Shown here piece by piece: positions 44,033-52,681 of a stretch of 64,000 nucleotides of DNA. Position 1 is the stretch's first letter, and every line of letters begins with the position of its first letter. The stretch spans positions 1,467,001 to 1,531,000 of the forward strand of contig NZ_CP027231.1 in NCBI RefSeq assembly GCF_002998435.1, read 5' to 3'. The notes below the pieces were generated by a model. That model was given only the letters and a program-made list of their open reading frames with translations, did no database searches and was not told the DNA's origin. Source of the stretch: Bacteroides zoogleoformans (lineage in GTDB: Bacteria; Bacteroidota; Bacteroidia; Bacteroidales; Bacteroidaceae). A program made the position numbers and the translations under genes.

Positions 44033-46435
44033 ATGAAGAAGTTTATTTTTTGGGCAGTATCTTATAAAGTGCTGCTTATAGCATTCATGCTCTTCTTTTT
44101 TGCGCCCGGTGATGCGTGTGCCGGTCTATTGCCCGACATACCGACGGCAAAGGATAAAACAGAGCTGAAACAAGCGTTCAGGGTGATGCTGGAGGGGAGC
44201 CGCGAACCGATTGCGGGAGCAATAATCTATTGCGATGAAGCGGTAAGTCCGCGAGTAACGGGCACCGACGGTCGGTGTGTCATCGATTTGAAGACGCACC
44301 CGAAAAGTGTGAAGGTGAAGGTGACTTACATCGGTTTCCGCACCTTGGAAAAGACCGTCAGCCTCGATACCTCGAGAACCATCGACTTATTTTTGCACGA
44401 AGACATCAAGCAAATCTCCGAAGTCACAATCGTCGCTGACCGCAAACAAACCTCGGTATTGCAGCAGACATCGACCATCCGGCAAGATGCCATGGAGAAA
44501 GTGGGAAACACCTCATTGGCCAAACTGCTGGAGACCGTGCCGGGCGTAAGCTCCATCAGTACCGGAAACACCATTGCCAAGCCCGTCATTCAAGGCATGC
44601 ATAGCAGCCGCATCCTTCTGCTCAACGATGGTGTACGTCTGGAAAGTCAGAGCTGGGGCGAAGACCATGCACCGGAGATAGACTACAGCGGAGCCAACAT
44701 GATAGAGGTGGTGAAGGGAGCCGAATCCATACGCTATGGCTATGGAGCCATGGGAGGTGTAGTACTGCTCAATCAGGCTGCCCTTCCTTATGGACATCAA
44801 CACCTCAAAACCCGGGGAACCGTAAATCTGGGTTACGACACCAATGCCCGGGGATATAATGGTTCGGGAACCATGGAAATGGGATATAAGCGTGTGGGGC
44901 TACGCCTGCACGGCATGTATCAGAGAGCCGGAGATTACTCGACAGCCGAGTATATCCTGAACAATACCGGATTCAACAACATCAGCATGTCGGCTTTGGC
45001 CGGTTACCAGCACAGGAACATCACAGCAACGCTGTACACCAGCCTTTATTACTCGCGAAGCGGTATCTATTATGCAAGCAGAATCTCCGACATCGACCAG
45101 TTGCTGGCACGTTTTGCGGCAGGAAGACCGGACGAGAGTTCGTTCAAGCCGTTCTCATACGACATTAAGCCACCTTTCCAACAGGCACAACACTTCACCT
45201 TGAAGGGCGACATCAAATGGGATGTCAACAAAAATCACAAGCTATCGCTCATCCTCTCTTATCAAGATAACCTGAGATGGGAATTCGAAAACCGGAAACA
45301 AGACAAGTACAGTTGGATACCTGTGCAGGATCTTATCCTCACTACTTACAAAACAGACCTGTTGTGGAATGCCAAGTGGAAACGATGGGACATGACGACT
45401 GAAGCCGGACTTTCGGGCAGCTATCAGTCCAACTACAATTATCCGGGTACTAAACAGCCAGCTTTTATTCCCAACTATGCGGCCCTTACCATGGGAGGAT
45501 TCTTGCTGCAACAAGCAAAAATCGGACGACTTCAGTGCTCCCTCGGCATGCGCTACGATTTCAGAGCGATGGATGTGGACGGGTATACCAGTCTGAAGAG
45601 TTACAAATACTACAAGGATTTCAAAGTATACAGCAACTTCACAGCCAGCCTAGCCGCCCACTATCAGCTCTCCGACCGATGGGATGCACGTGCCAACGTC
45701 GGATGGTCGTGGCGTCCGCCCGATATCAATGAACTCTATGCCACAGGGTTGCATCACGGCACCCATTGGGTGGTGGGTAACCGAAAGCTGACCAGCGAGC
45801 ATGGATACAAGGCTGTATTCGGCACGAGATACCACACGGAATGGTATTCCATAGAACCGAGCTTCTTTTATCAGCGTGTACACAACTACATCTATGACGC
45901 TATTGGGAAAGGGTTGAACCGATTCCATAACCATCCCAGTGGCAAATATCCGAAGTTTATTTTCGGACAAGATGATGTGATGTTGACAGGAGGCGACATT
46001 ACGGCAACGGTCACTCCGATTGCCGGCCTCACCATCACGGCCAAGGGCGAATGGATCTATGCCCGTAATCTCACGCAAGACGAATGGCTGCCTTTCATGC
46101 CTTCCGACCGCTATGGCATGTCGGGCACCTATAATTGGAAAATCGGCCGTGAAGGGAAACACAATGCATCCGTATCGTTATCGGGTGTCTACGTAACCAA
46201 ACAAACGCACTTCGATCCGGATAAAGATTTGGTACCCGACTCCCCACCTGCCTATGCTTTGCTCAACGGAACAGCAGAATGGAGCATGAGACTGCCCGGA
46301 CAGAGAGAATTGAAACTGATGATAATAGGTGACAACATACTCAATACCCTGTATAAAGAATACACTGACCGATTCAGGTATTATGCCCATGCAAGAGGTT
46401 CAAACGTAATATTCAAGACAATAATAAAATTCTAA
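44033..46435 (+). CDS. TonB-dependent outer-membrane receptor, possible metal uptake
   Basis: The 800-residue receptor has a signal peptide (about 1-31), a carboxypeptidase-like domain (about 48-120), a plug with LLETVPGVSSISTGN, DHAPEIDYSGANMIEVVKG and AESIRYGYGAMGGVV, and a barrel ending in aromatic VIFKTIIKF. The plug resembles the metal-type (ZnuD-like) receptors rather than SusC. His clusters occur in predicted loops: LHHGTHW and RFHNHPSGK. No TonB-box of the SusC form is present. It is followed after four bases by a lipoprotein gene, and the operon context points to transition-metal or metal-complex uptake; the ligand is not shown by sequence. Confidence 0.85.
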   Translation: MKKFIFWAVSYKVLLIAFMLFFFAPGDACAGLLPDIPTAKDKTELKQAFRVMLEGSREPIAGAIIYCDEAVSPRVTGTDGRCVIDLKTHPKSVKVKVTYIGFRTLEKTVSLDTSRTIDLFLHEDIKQISEVTIVADRKQTSVLQQTSTIRQDAMEKVGNTSLAKLLETVPGVSSISTGNTIAKPVIQGMHSSRILLLNDGVRLESQSWGEDHAPEIDYSGANMIEVVKGAESIRYGYGAMGGVVLLNQAALPYGHQHLKTRGTVNLGYDTNARGYNGSGTMEMGYKRVGLRLHGMYQRAGDYSTAEYILNNTGFNNISMSALAGYQHRNITATLYTSLYYSRSGIYYASRISDIDQLLARFAAGRPDESSFKPFSYDIKPPFQQAQHFTLKGDIKWDVNKNHKLSLILSYQDNLRWEFENRKQDKYSWIPVQDLILTTYKTDLLWNAKWKRWDMTTEAGLSGSYQSNYNYPGTKQPAFIPNYAALTMGGFLLQQAKIGRLQCSLGMRYDFRAMDVDGYTSLKSYKYYKDFKVYSNFTASLAAHYQLSDRWDARANVGWSWRPPDINELYATGLHHGTHWVVGNRKLTSEHGYKAVFGTRYHTEWYSIEPSFFYQRVHNYIYDAIGKGLNRFHNHPSGKYPKFIFGQDDVMLTGGDITATVTPIAGLTITAKGEWIYARNLTQDEWLPFMPSDRYGMSGTYNWKIGREGKHNASVSLSGVYVTKQTHFDPDKDLVPDSPPAYALLNGTAEWSMRLPGQRELKLMIIGDNILNTLYKEYTDRFRYYAHARGSNVIFKTIIKF

Positions 46436-46439
46436 CAAA

Positions 46440-47768
46440 ATGAAAAATAATAATATCCATTCTATAATACCCATACTTTGTGTACTCTTGTTGCTGGGTA
46501 GTTGCTCTGAAGAGAGTGTGGATAATTTTCTGAAAAAGATAGTCAAAGCCCCGCCATCATCAATAGAACGGGATGTAAAAGGACATGAGCAGATTTACTC
46601 GGTACAACTTATCTTGAGACTGGCCCGGAAGTCCGATCATAAATTAGATAACCGAGACGATACATACATCGCATTTGAAAGTGGCAGTAAACCAACTCCT
46701 ATCCCTCTTGTTCAGGAGATAGCGTTGTCGAAAGACGAAAACGGGAACATCACGATTACATCCGACAGGAAGGCTTTTGATGTCATCAAATCGGAAAAGT
46801 ATCACTATGGCCTTGAACTGAAGTACTATGATGTCAACGGTATGCTAATCAACCATCAGTTCTCGGGTTATTATTCCGACGACGAGGATAACTCCACCCT
46901 GCTGGTGCACCAGCACTTCTTTACCATTCAAAATTATTCCCTGAATGGCCGGCAGTTGGTTTATCCCATGTCTTTAGACAGCGTTTATTACAGCAAATAC
47001 GCTTTCGCCGAAAATGTTAACGGGAAAAGAATTGCAGCATCCAGAATTTCTCCTTCGAATATCTATGCGCTCGATGATAACAATCAAGTCAATGGGGTGA
47101 GATACAGTGATGAGTTGACGGAGAAATCCGTTGAAAATTCCATGAAGCCTGCAGCAACCGAGCCATACGATGACCCTGTTACAGGCAAAAGGTTTAGGCT
47201 CTATCAAACCATCAACAATTTCAGACTGAACGAGAAGGTACCTGATATTTTCAGCTATGAGTATCGTGATACCGACCCAGTTGAGGAGGAACTTGGAAAA
47301 GATTTAACCGATTATGACGACATGAACCGGCTTCGTTCAGGCAACACGGTGATACGACTCAGGGAAAAAAGATCGCTGGACGACGGAGCACCCTACGATG
47401 CTTTGGGCTTCAAAGGCATGCTCCGCTTCAAGGAATCCAATATTGCATTCCAAATGAGAGTCTGCATATGCCATATTCTAAATAGGGTCTCCATCCCCGC
47501 CAACGAGAACCAATTAGGAAAGTACGGCAACACCGACAACAACGTCAATGGCGGCGTATACAACTATAATGCACTTCAGACAGCTTGGAACAGTTTCGAT
47601 ATCGACTATCCCATCGCCTTCAGGGTGATTGCCGACCTCGATGGAGATCGGGAGAAGTGTATGGATGATATCCGCCACTTCTACCCCAAGGCAGACAAGA
47701 CTGATATGCAAGCCATGTTCTGGGGGGATGAAAGTTTTTTCAACCGTATTCCTAAGATAACCATGTAA
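46440..47768 (+). CDS. Lipoprotein 1 of the His-rich operon
   Basis: The 442-residue protein has a lipoprotein signal with lipobox LLGSC (C22). I recognise no named domain. It contains HQH in LLVHQHFFTIQ, and its middle part has IFSYEYRDTDPVEEELGKDL followed about 50 residues later by LGFKGMLRFKE. These two segments match KLFEYTYRDTWTTEDMADGV and VGLKGHMKFDI of the next gene product, so the two lipoproteins are diverged paralogues. It starts four bases after the receptor gene, and is likely a surface or periplasmic partner of it. The base composition is more AT-rich than in the enzyme locus to the left. Confidence 0.8.
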   Translation: MKNNNIHSIIPILCVLLLLGSCSEESVDNFLKKIVKAPPSSIERDVKGHEQIYSVQLILRLARKSDHKLDNRDDTYIAFESGSKPTPIPLVQEIALSKDENGNITITSDRKAFDVIKSEKYHYGLELKYYDVNGMLINHQFSGYYSDDEDNSTLLVHQHFFTIQNYSLNGRQLVYPMSLDSVYYSKYAFAENVNGKRIAASRISPSNIYALDDNNQVNGVRYSDELTEKSVENSMKPAATEPYDDPVTGKRFRLYQTINNFRLNEKVPDIFSYEYRDTDPVEEELGKDLTDYDDMNRLRSGNTVIRLREKRSLDDGAPYDALGFKGMLRFKESNIAFQMRVCICHILNRVSIPANENQLGKYGNTDNNVNGGVYNYNALQTAWNSFDIDYPIAFRVIADLDGDREKCMDDIRHFYPKADKTDMQAMFWGDESFFNRIPKITM

Positions 47769-47794
47769 ACAAATGATATTCTAAACAATCTAAA

Positions 47795-49087
47795 ATGAAA
47801 AGAATAATTCAAACAGTCCTACTGATTTTCACCGTTGCAGCATTATGCTCGTCGTGTGACAAATTTATATTCGGCAATGTCAAGGTGGACTATGAAGACA
47901 ATGCCCTGACACGGAAAAAAATGCCGCAATCTGCTGCCGACTTATACAAACCTCCCATCGTCACAGAATCGGGATTAGCCAATCCCGATCCAGATGGCGC
48001 ACTCCGGGATTGGGCTACATGTCTCGTCATGTTCAAAGAAGGGCATCCGCACGGAGGAGGAAAATTTCATGGTAACTTCATCTATGAGAAGGCTCCTTGG
48101 AAGCAAGAGGAATTTGTGATTATCCACAACACCGCGAAAGGAATAGAAGTAGAGGTAGACACCGCGAGTACAGTGACTTATCTGGAAAAGCTCTCAGGGA
48201 AAAAGGGGCCGCAGTATGTCCGCATCATTGGCGGATCTACCAAACTATGGGGATTGTGTCTGTTTTTTTATGACCGCAATGGAAAACCTATCAACAACCG
48301 TATTTTGGAACATTCAGATCAGTATCAAACATTTATTTCCATCAGTGATGTCGATGACAAGGGACAGCCGTTCATGGTAAAAGATGTACGCTATCGCGGG
48401 AAAGATAAGCCGGATATGATTGAATCGGAATACTTTAAAAGACAAAACAGCTTTGACCGATTAAGATTATCGACGCCCAAGCTGTTTGAATATACCTATC
48501 GTGACACATGGACTACCGAAGACATGGCCGACGGTGTACGCGAGCTGTTCAATCAGAAACTGCTTCCGCCGTTCCAAAGATTCCATACCGACGGCGCCAC
48601 GGCACCATACGACCAAGACTGGGTGGGACTGAAAGGACACATGAAGTTCGACATTGCCGAAGAAGTAGATCCGATATACGACGGCTGGCCTGTTCCACTT
48701 GGGAATGGAAGCATCTACAGCAGGAGCAGTAACCTGTTGCCCTATTTCTATCTGGCCGTCAGGGTAATGAAATGCGAGAAAGGCAAGAAAACAATCATCC
48801 CCATGCCTCTGGGCAGTGGAGGCAGGCCTCTGGGGGCAAGCAAGTATATATGCGCACCATATTATGATCCTAATCCGCAATCCGAATGGAAAGAGATGAT
48901 TCGTTTCAATATACCACTCAAAGTATATACTAATACCTATGACACCGACCCAACTAATTCCGACCCCAACGAGCCGTATTACTATCATTTAGGGAAAGAG
49001 ATAGGATTGACACCACAAGAAGCGTATGATGCCATCCTCAATGTAACTACCCATGGAAACGGAGGCTTTGGTGCATGGTTTTTATAG
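47795..49087 (+). CDS. Lipoprotein 2 of the His-rich operon
   Basis: The 430-residue protein has a lipoprotein signal with lipobox CSSC (C21). It carries the histidine- and glycine-rich KEGHPHGGGKFHGNF (about residues 78-92), a plausible metal-binding loop, in the first half. The second half is related to lipoprotein 1 (shared F-Y-RDT and GLKGHMKF-type segments). It has no enzyme motif I can identify. It follows lipoprotein 1 by 26 bases and precedes the DUF4876-type gene by 52, all on one transcript. Confidence 0.8.
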   Translation: MKRIIQTVLLIFTVAALCSSCDKFIFGNVKVDYEDNALTRKKMPQSAADLYKPPIVTESGLANPDPDGALRDWATCLVMFKEGHPHGGGKFHGNFIYEKAPWKQEEFVIIHNTAKGIEVEVDTASTVTYLEKLSGKKGPQYVRIIGGSTKLWGLCLFFYDRNGKPINNRILEHSDQYQTFISISDVDDKGQPFMVKDVRYRGKDKPDMIESEYFKRQNSFDRLRLSTPKLFEYTYRDTWTTEDMADGVRELFNQKLLPPFQRFHTDGATAPYDQDWVGLKGHMKFDIAEEVDPIYDGWPVPLGNGSIYSRSSNLLPYFYLAVRVMKCEKGKKTIIPMPLGSGGRPLGASKYICAPYYDPNPQSEWKEMIRFNIPLKVYTNTYDTDPTNSDPNEPYYYHLGKEIGLTPQEAYDAILNVTTHGNGGFGAWFL

Positions 49088-49139
49088 AAAGCTAATTAAT
49101 TATTAACAAATATTTTTCACTAATTAAATAAATAAGACA

Positions 49140-50204
49140 ATGAAAAGCTTTTTGAAAAACGGGCTATTGCTCGCAGTAATTGGTTTATCCGTATTTACAA
49201 GTTGCCGCAGAGATGGTGACGAAAACGAACAAACATCTGAAACTAAAATCAATCACCTTCTGATACAAGAGGTGTATTATGGTGGTACTTATTTTACCCG
49301 AACTTATGATGGGAAAGAGTACGAGCAAGCGTATGATGAAGACAAGTACATCAAGATCTATAACCCCACATCCAAGACTATCTATTTAGACAATTATGCT
49401 TTGGCCGTACATCCATTTGATCCCTGTAACAGAATAGAACTCAAAGATGAATATAACTTCATCAAAACACATTTCGGGGTATCTACCATCGTCCTCTTCG
49501 GGGGTAACGGCACTCAACATCCATTAGCTGCAGGAGCCTCTGCTATCATCGCTAAGAAAGCGATTAACCATAGAACCGACAGGGAAAAATACTTAAAAGA
49601 CAATGAGGAGAATTTAGATAATTACAAAAGATTGGACCAACTTATTGATTTAAGTAAAGCCGACTATCAGTGGGTACCGAAAGAAGAAGTCAGTGGTGTG
49701 GACAACAATGTGCGTGAAATGGCTCTGTGGTATTCGCAAGGAGAATGGAAGAAAGATGAAATGAGCAACTTTGACGTATCCAACAAAAGTGTCATAGCCC
49801 TGATTAAATTGGGCGATACACCGGAAAATATCAAGAAAACTTTTATAGAAGAATCTGGTTACACGAAAGCAGAAGACATTGCCAAGAGAAAGTACTACAA
49901 AAATGTTGCTTACAAGACTGACGGACACCACAGTCACGAAGCCACCCTGATGATTATGCCTTATGAGTGGGTTGAAGATGTAGTGACCATCTGTCCCAAC
50001 ACAGAATTCAAATGGTCAGTGGTAGATATAAAAGTAGACAAAGGACACAAGGGTGTGCAAGAAACGGCGAACGATAAGATTGATAAACACGCAGGAAAGG
50101 CCTTAGTAAGACGGTTTGATGGAAATAAATTTGTCGACGACAATAACTCTACCTCCGACTTTGAAGTTGCAGAAGCCTCTATGTTTCCTAAGAACAAGAA
50201 GTAG
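49140..50204 (+). CDS. DUF4876-type lipoprotein of the His-rich operon
   Basis: The 354-residue protein has a lipoprotein signal with lipobox FTSC (C22). The mature N-terminus, LLIQEVYYGGTYF then DKYIKIYNPTSKTIYLDNYA, is the lamin-tail-like fold seen in DUF4876 proteins that accompany TonB receptors in Bacteroides. A histidine cluster, DGHHSHEA, lies near residue 260. Function is unknown; as the last gene of the operon and an exported lipoprotein, it may help capture the receptor's ligand at the cell surface. A strong hairpin ends the transcript 60 bases later. Confidence 0.8.
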   Translation: MKSFLKNGLLLAVIGLSVFTSCRRDGDENEQTSETKINHLLIQEVYYGGTYFTRTYDGKEYEQAYDEDKYIKIYNPTSKTIYLDNYALAVHPFDPCNRIELKDEYNFIKTHFGVSTIVLFGGNGTQHPLAAGASAIIAKKAINHRTDREKYLKDNEENLDNYKRLDQLIDLSKADYQWVPKEEVSGVDNNVREMALWYSQGEWKKDEMSNFDVSNKSVIALIKLGDTPENIKKTFIEESGYTKAEDIAKRKYYKNVAYKTDGHHSHEATLMIMPYEWVEDVVTICPNTEFKWSVVDIKVDKGHKGVQETANDKIDKHAGKALVRRFDGNKFVDDNNSTSDFEVAEASMFPKNKK

Positions 50205-50263
50205 AGTGCAATTTCTGAATGACGAATAAACTAAAAAAAAGAATCAGAGCCTGTATTTGATTC

Positions 50264-50293
50264 TTTCCGGCATTCTTGAAAGAATGCCGGAAA
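50264..50293 (+). terminator. Hairpin ending the His-rich operon
   Basis: TTTCCGGCATTCT and AGAATGCCGGAAA pair perfectly over 13 bases with a four-base TGAA loop. It lies 60 bases after the DUF4876-type gene. There is no T run after it, so it may act as a transcript-end stabiliser as well as a terminator. Confidence 0.65.
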
Positions 50294-50406
50294 TCATATA
50301 TCTACAAAAAGTGGAGCTTAAAGAACAAAATAACACCTACTTATTATTGTTACATTACATCCTTATCACAAGAAAGCCATAAATCACACCTTTTCATACC
50401 CTGAAA

Positions 50407-50420
50407 TTGATATAAATCAA
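50407..50420. promoter_or_regulatory. Perfect FNR/CRP-type palindrome
   Basis: TTGAT-ATAA-ATCAA is an exact match to the classical FNR-family operator (TTGATnnnnATCAA). It lies about 75 bases before the -7 box of the gene at 50583, in the 378-base gap 50205-50582. That gap also holds the operon terminator (50264) and a promoter (50459), and otherwise AT-rich DNA without a gene. Confidence 0.5.
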
Positions 50421-50458
50421 AAAATGGCAGTATAAAGTACACTTTCTTTCTGTGAAAA

Positions 50459-50489
50459 TTTCATGTTATAAAACATATTCCTATATTTG
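50459..50489 (+). promoter_or_regulatory. Promoter of the small exported protein
   Basis: TATATTTG (50482-50489) is an exact -7 match; ATTT/TTTC at 50459-50462 stands 19-20 bases upstream as a weak -33 element. The 5' leader would be about 90 bases. Confidence 0.6.
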
Positions 50490-50582
50490 CACAAGTAAAA
50501 AGGAAAAACGAAAGTTCGTTTTCAATAGGTATTAGATTTTATAGATTAGTTTTTAGGATTAACAAATTTAAAAGTAGGTATT

Positions 50583-50936
50583 ATGAAACGTTTAGGATTA
50601 ACATTAGCGGCAGCAGTCTGCCTGACTGCCGGAGTATTTGCAGCAGGAAATCAACCTACAACTGCAAAATGGGAAGGTAACATCAACGTAACCAAATTGG
50701 GCAAGTATCTGAAACTGGATGCCGGCCAACATGAGGAAGTGACAAATATATGTGAATATTTCACAGAGCAGATGGAACGCGCCGCAAGCTCAAAGAAGAA
50801 TCAGGAGAAGCTGTTGCGCGACGCCGTTTACGGAAACCTGAAGCTGATGAAGAGAACTTTGACTGAGAAGCAGTATGCCGACTATGCCAGAGTTCTGAAT
50901 GTCACCTTGCAGAACAAAGGTATAGAAGTGAAGTAA
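50583..50936 (+). CDS. Small exported helical protein, unknown function
   Basis: The 117-residue protein has a clear signal peptide (about 1-20, GVFAAG) and a mature part of about 97 residues that looks all-helical (ITKLGKYLKLD-type start, then EEVTNICEYFTEQMERAASS and ERTLTEKQYADYARVLNVTL-type helices). It resembles a common Bacteroides group of small secreted proteins with a Spy/CpxP-like helical spacing, but I cannot name the family. It stands alone with its own promoter, an FNR-type site upstream and a terminator downstream, so its expression is probably responsive to oxygen or redox state. Confidence 0.75.
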   Translation: MKRLGLTLAAAVCLTAGVFAAGNQPTTAKWEGNINVTKLGKYLKLDAGQHEEVTNICEYFTEQMERAASSKKNQEKLLRDAVYGNLKLMKRTLTEKQYADYARVLNVTLQNKGIEVK

Positions 50937-51004
50937 ACATTTCTTTACACACTCATGTATTAAACAATAAGAACTCTCCATACGGATTGTATGGCAGGAA
51001 ACTT

Positions 51005-51040
51005 CAGGATTCAGGTCTTATGCTTGAATCCTGTTTTTTT
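51005..51040 (+). terminator. Intrinsic terminator after the small exported protein
   Basis: CAGGATTCA and TGAATCCTG form a nine-base stem, followed directly by seven T residues (51034-51040): a classical intrinsic terminator, 69 bases after the stop codon. Confidence 0.85.
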
Positions 51041-51171
51041 ACTCCCATGCTATAAGGATTGACCAGCCTCAATTCTTCCTGCCCTACAGGATGCGTCAGA
51101 TTGGGTGCCGGTAGATACCGGTACTTGAGGCTCACACACTGAGATCTCCCGCGCCATAAAGAGAGGGGGCA

Positions 51172-51816
51172 TCAACCTACCGTACTTTGCAATATTTCCA
51201 TCAGAATCGGCTTTACCCCACTGACAAAACATTCCACCGCAATAACCATCAGAATAAGTCCCATCAGACGCATCATCACGTTGTTCCCGGTTTCGCCCAA
51301 CACATCCACCAAGCGAGTGGAAGCACGCAATATAAAGAAGGTGAGCAAATAAATCAAAGCGATAATACCTATCAAAACGCCTTTCATCTCAAAAGTATAG
51401 GCATCCTGCATCAGCACAATGGCATTGGCTATGGCACCCGGGCCGCAAAGCATCGGAATGCCAAGCGGAGTGACGGAAATATCGTCGGCATAGGTTTTTA
51501 TCTCTTCGTCTTTCAGCTTCATTGGCGTATAACGAGCTTGCAACATATCAAAGCCTATCTTAAAGATGATGAAACCACCCGCGATACGAAAGCCATTGGT
51601 AGAGATTCCAAAAAACTTAAAAAGGAATTGACCGGCAAAAGTAAAGGTCATGATAGTGACAAAAGCTACCAATGTGGCACGCGAAACCACTGAACGACGC
51701 TCCTTCTCCGTCATGCCATGTGTCATGGTCAGGAAGACCGGCATTGTGCCAAGAGGGTTTGTCAAAGTGAAAAAAGAGGTGAAACAGAGCAAAGCGAAAG
51801 GTAAAATAGATTCCAT
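51172..51816 (-). CDS. MarC family integral membrane protein
   Basis: The product, 214 residues from the ATG at 51816, has six TM helices in the MarC/UPF0056 pattern, with FFTLTNPLGTMPVFLTMT near the start and PLGIPMLCGPGAIANAIVLM in the middle, both family signatures. The function of MarC proteins is not established; the old link to antibiotic resistance has been withdrawn for E. coli MarC. The frame opens at a TTG (51846) that is part of a -7 box, TATTTTTG; ATGs at 51822 and 51816 are the real candidates. Confidence 0.88.
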   Translation of the reverse strand: MESILPFALLCFTSFFTLTNPLGTMPVFLTMTHGMTEKERRSVVSRATLVAFVTIMTFTFAGQFLFKFFGISTNGFRIAGGFIIFKIGFDMLQARYTPMKLKDEEIKTYADDISVTPLGIPMLCGPGAIANAIVLMQDAYTFEMKGVLIGIIALIYLLTFFILRASTRLVDVLGETGNNVMMRLMGLILMVIAVECFVSGVKPILMEILQSTVG

Positions 51817-51843
51817 AACCATGTTTTTTACGTTTACATACGA

Positions 51844-51851
51844 CAAAAATA
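51844..51851 (-). promoter_or_regulatory. -7 box of the marC-type gene
   Basis: On the minus strand this reads TATTTTTG, an exact TAnnTTTG, 28 bases before the ATG at 51816. Confidence 0.55.
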
Positions 51852-51868
51852 CAATTAAATCTCACTCT

Positions 51869-52567
51869 TCACAAAATCTGCATTAATTCTTTTAAACTAA
51901 AAATCTCATAAGTGGGACGAAAAGGCAAATTTTCTTTTCCGTTCACGTTGTAAAATACTTGATGCATACCCACTCCTCCGGCTCCAACCACATCATTTTC
52001 CCAACTATCTCCTATCATCAGCGATTCTTTCAACTCGGATTGCGTGGCCGACAAGGCGAAATGAAAAATCTCAGGCCATGGCTTCAGCACACCGATATCA
52101 TCAGAAAGAATCACTTTCTTGAAGAAACCATCAATCCCGGCCGAACGCATTTTGTGACATTGAAGTTCCTGAAAACCGTTGGAAATAATGTACAGATTGT
52201 ATTTATCCGACAAATACTCCAACGCTTCGTGCGCATAGGGCATCAACCCGCTTTTCGTAGGGATGACAGAGAAAAAATCATCTGCAAATCTTTGTGCCAA
52301 AACGGCATCTCCCGCCCCCACTGCTTCCAAAGGATAAAGAAAACGCCGGCGGTTCAGTTCTTCCTTTGTTACCTGCCCGTTGCCATATTCCTCCCACAAC
52401 TCTGCATTGCGTTTCTGATAAAGGGTGTAAAAATGATGGAAAGAGCAAAAAAAAGAGTCATATCCGTATTTATGATACATTTCCTCAAAAGTGTCGCGTG
52501 CATTCTGTGAAAATGCCCACAGCGTGTCATCCAGATCAAAGAAAAGATTCTTATATCGATGTGCCAT
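51869..52567 (-). CDS. HAD-superfamily phosphatase, YjjG type
   Basis: The 232-residue cytoplasmic protein has HAD motif I FFDLDDTLW (nucleophile D11, acid D13), motif II in IISNGF, motif III lysine in SDDIGVLKPWPEIF, and motif IV MIGDSWENDVVGA, with a helical C1 cap. YjjG-type enzymes are nucleoside-monophosphate phosphatases with broad range, including pyrimidine nucleotides. The frame is open to 52654 but the upstream codons are not conserved-looking; the ATG at 52567 (MAHRYKNLFFDLDDTL) is the start. Confidence 0.88.
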   Translation of the reverse strand: MAHRYKNLFFDLDDTLWAFSQNARDTFEEMYHKYGYDSFFCSFHHFYTLYQKRNAELWEEYGNGQVTKEELNRRRFLYPLEAVGAGDAVLAQRFADDFFSVIPTKSGLMPYAHEALEYLSDKYNLYIISNGFQELQCHKMRSAGIDGFFKKVILSDDIGVLKPWPEIFHFALSATQSELKESLMIGDSWENDVVGAGGVGMHQVFYNVNGKENLPFRPTYEIFSLKELMQIL

Positions 52568-52681
52568 TATAAAGAGTATAGAAGAAAAAAAGCAGGCACT
52601 TGCAACTTCATACAGAAGGATTTTGTCCCACCATGAATGTGCAAGAACCCGCATTCAATGAATTACTTCACGAAGGAGCCG

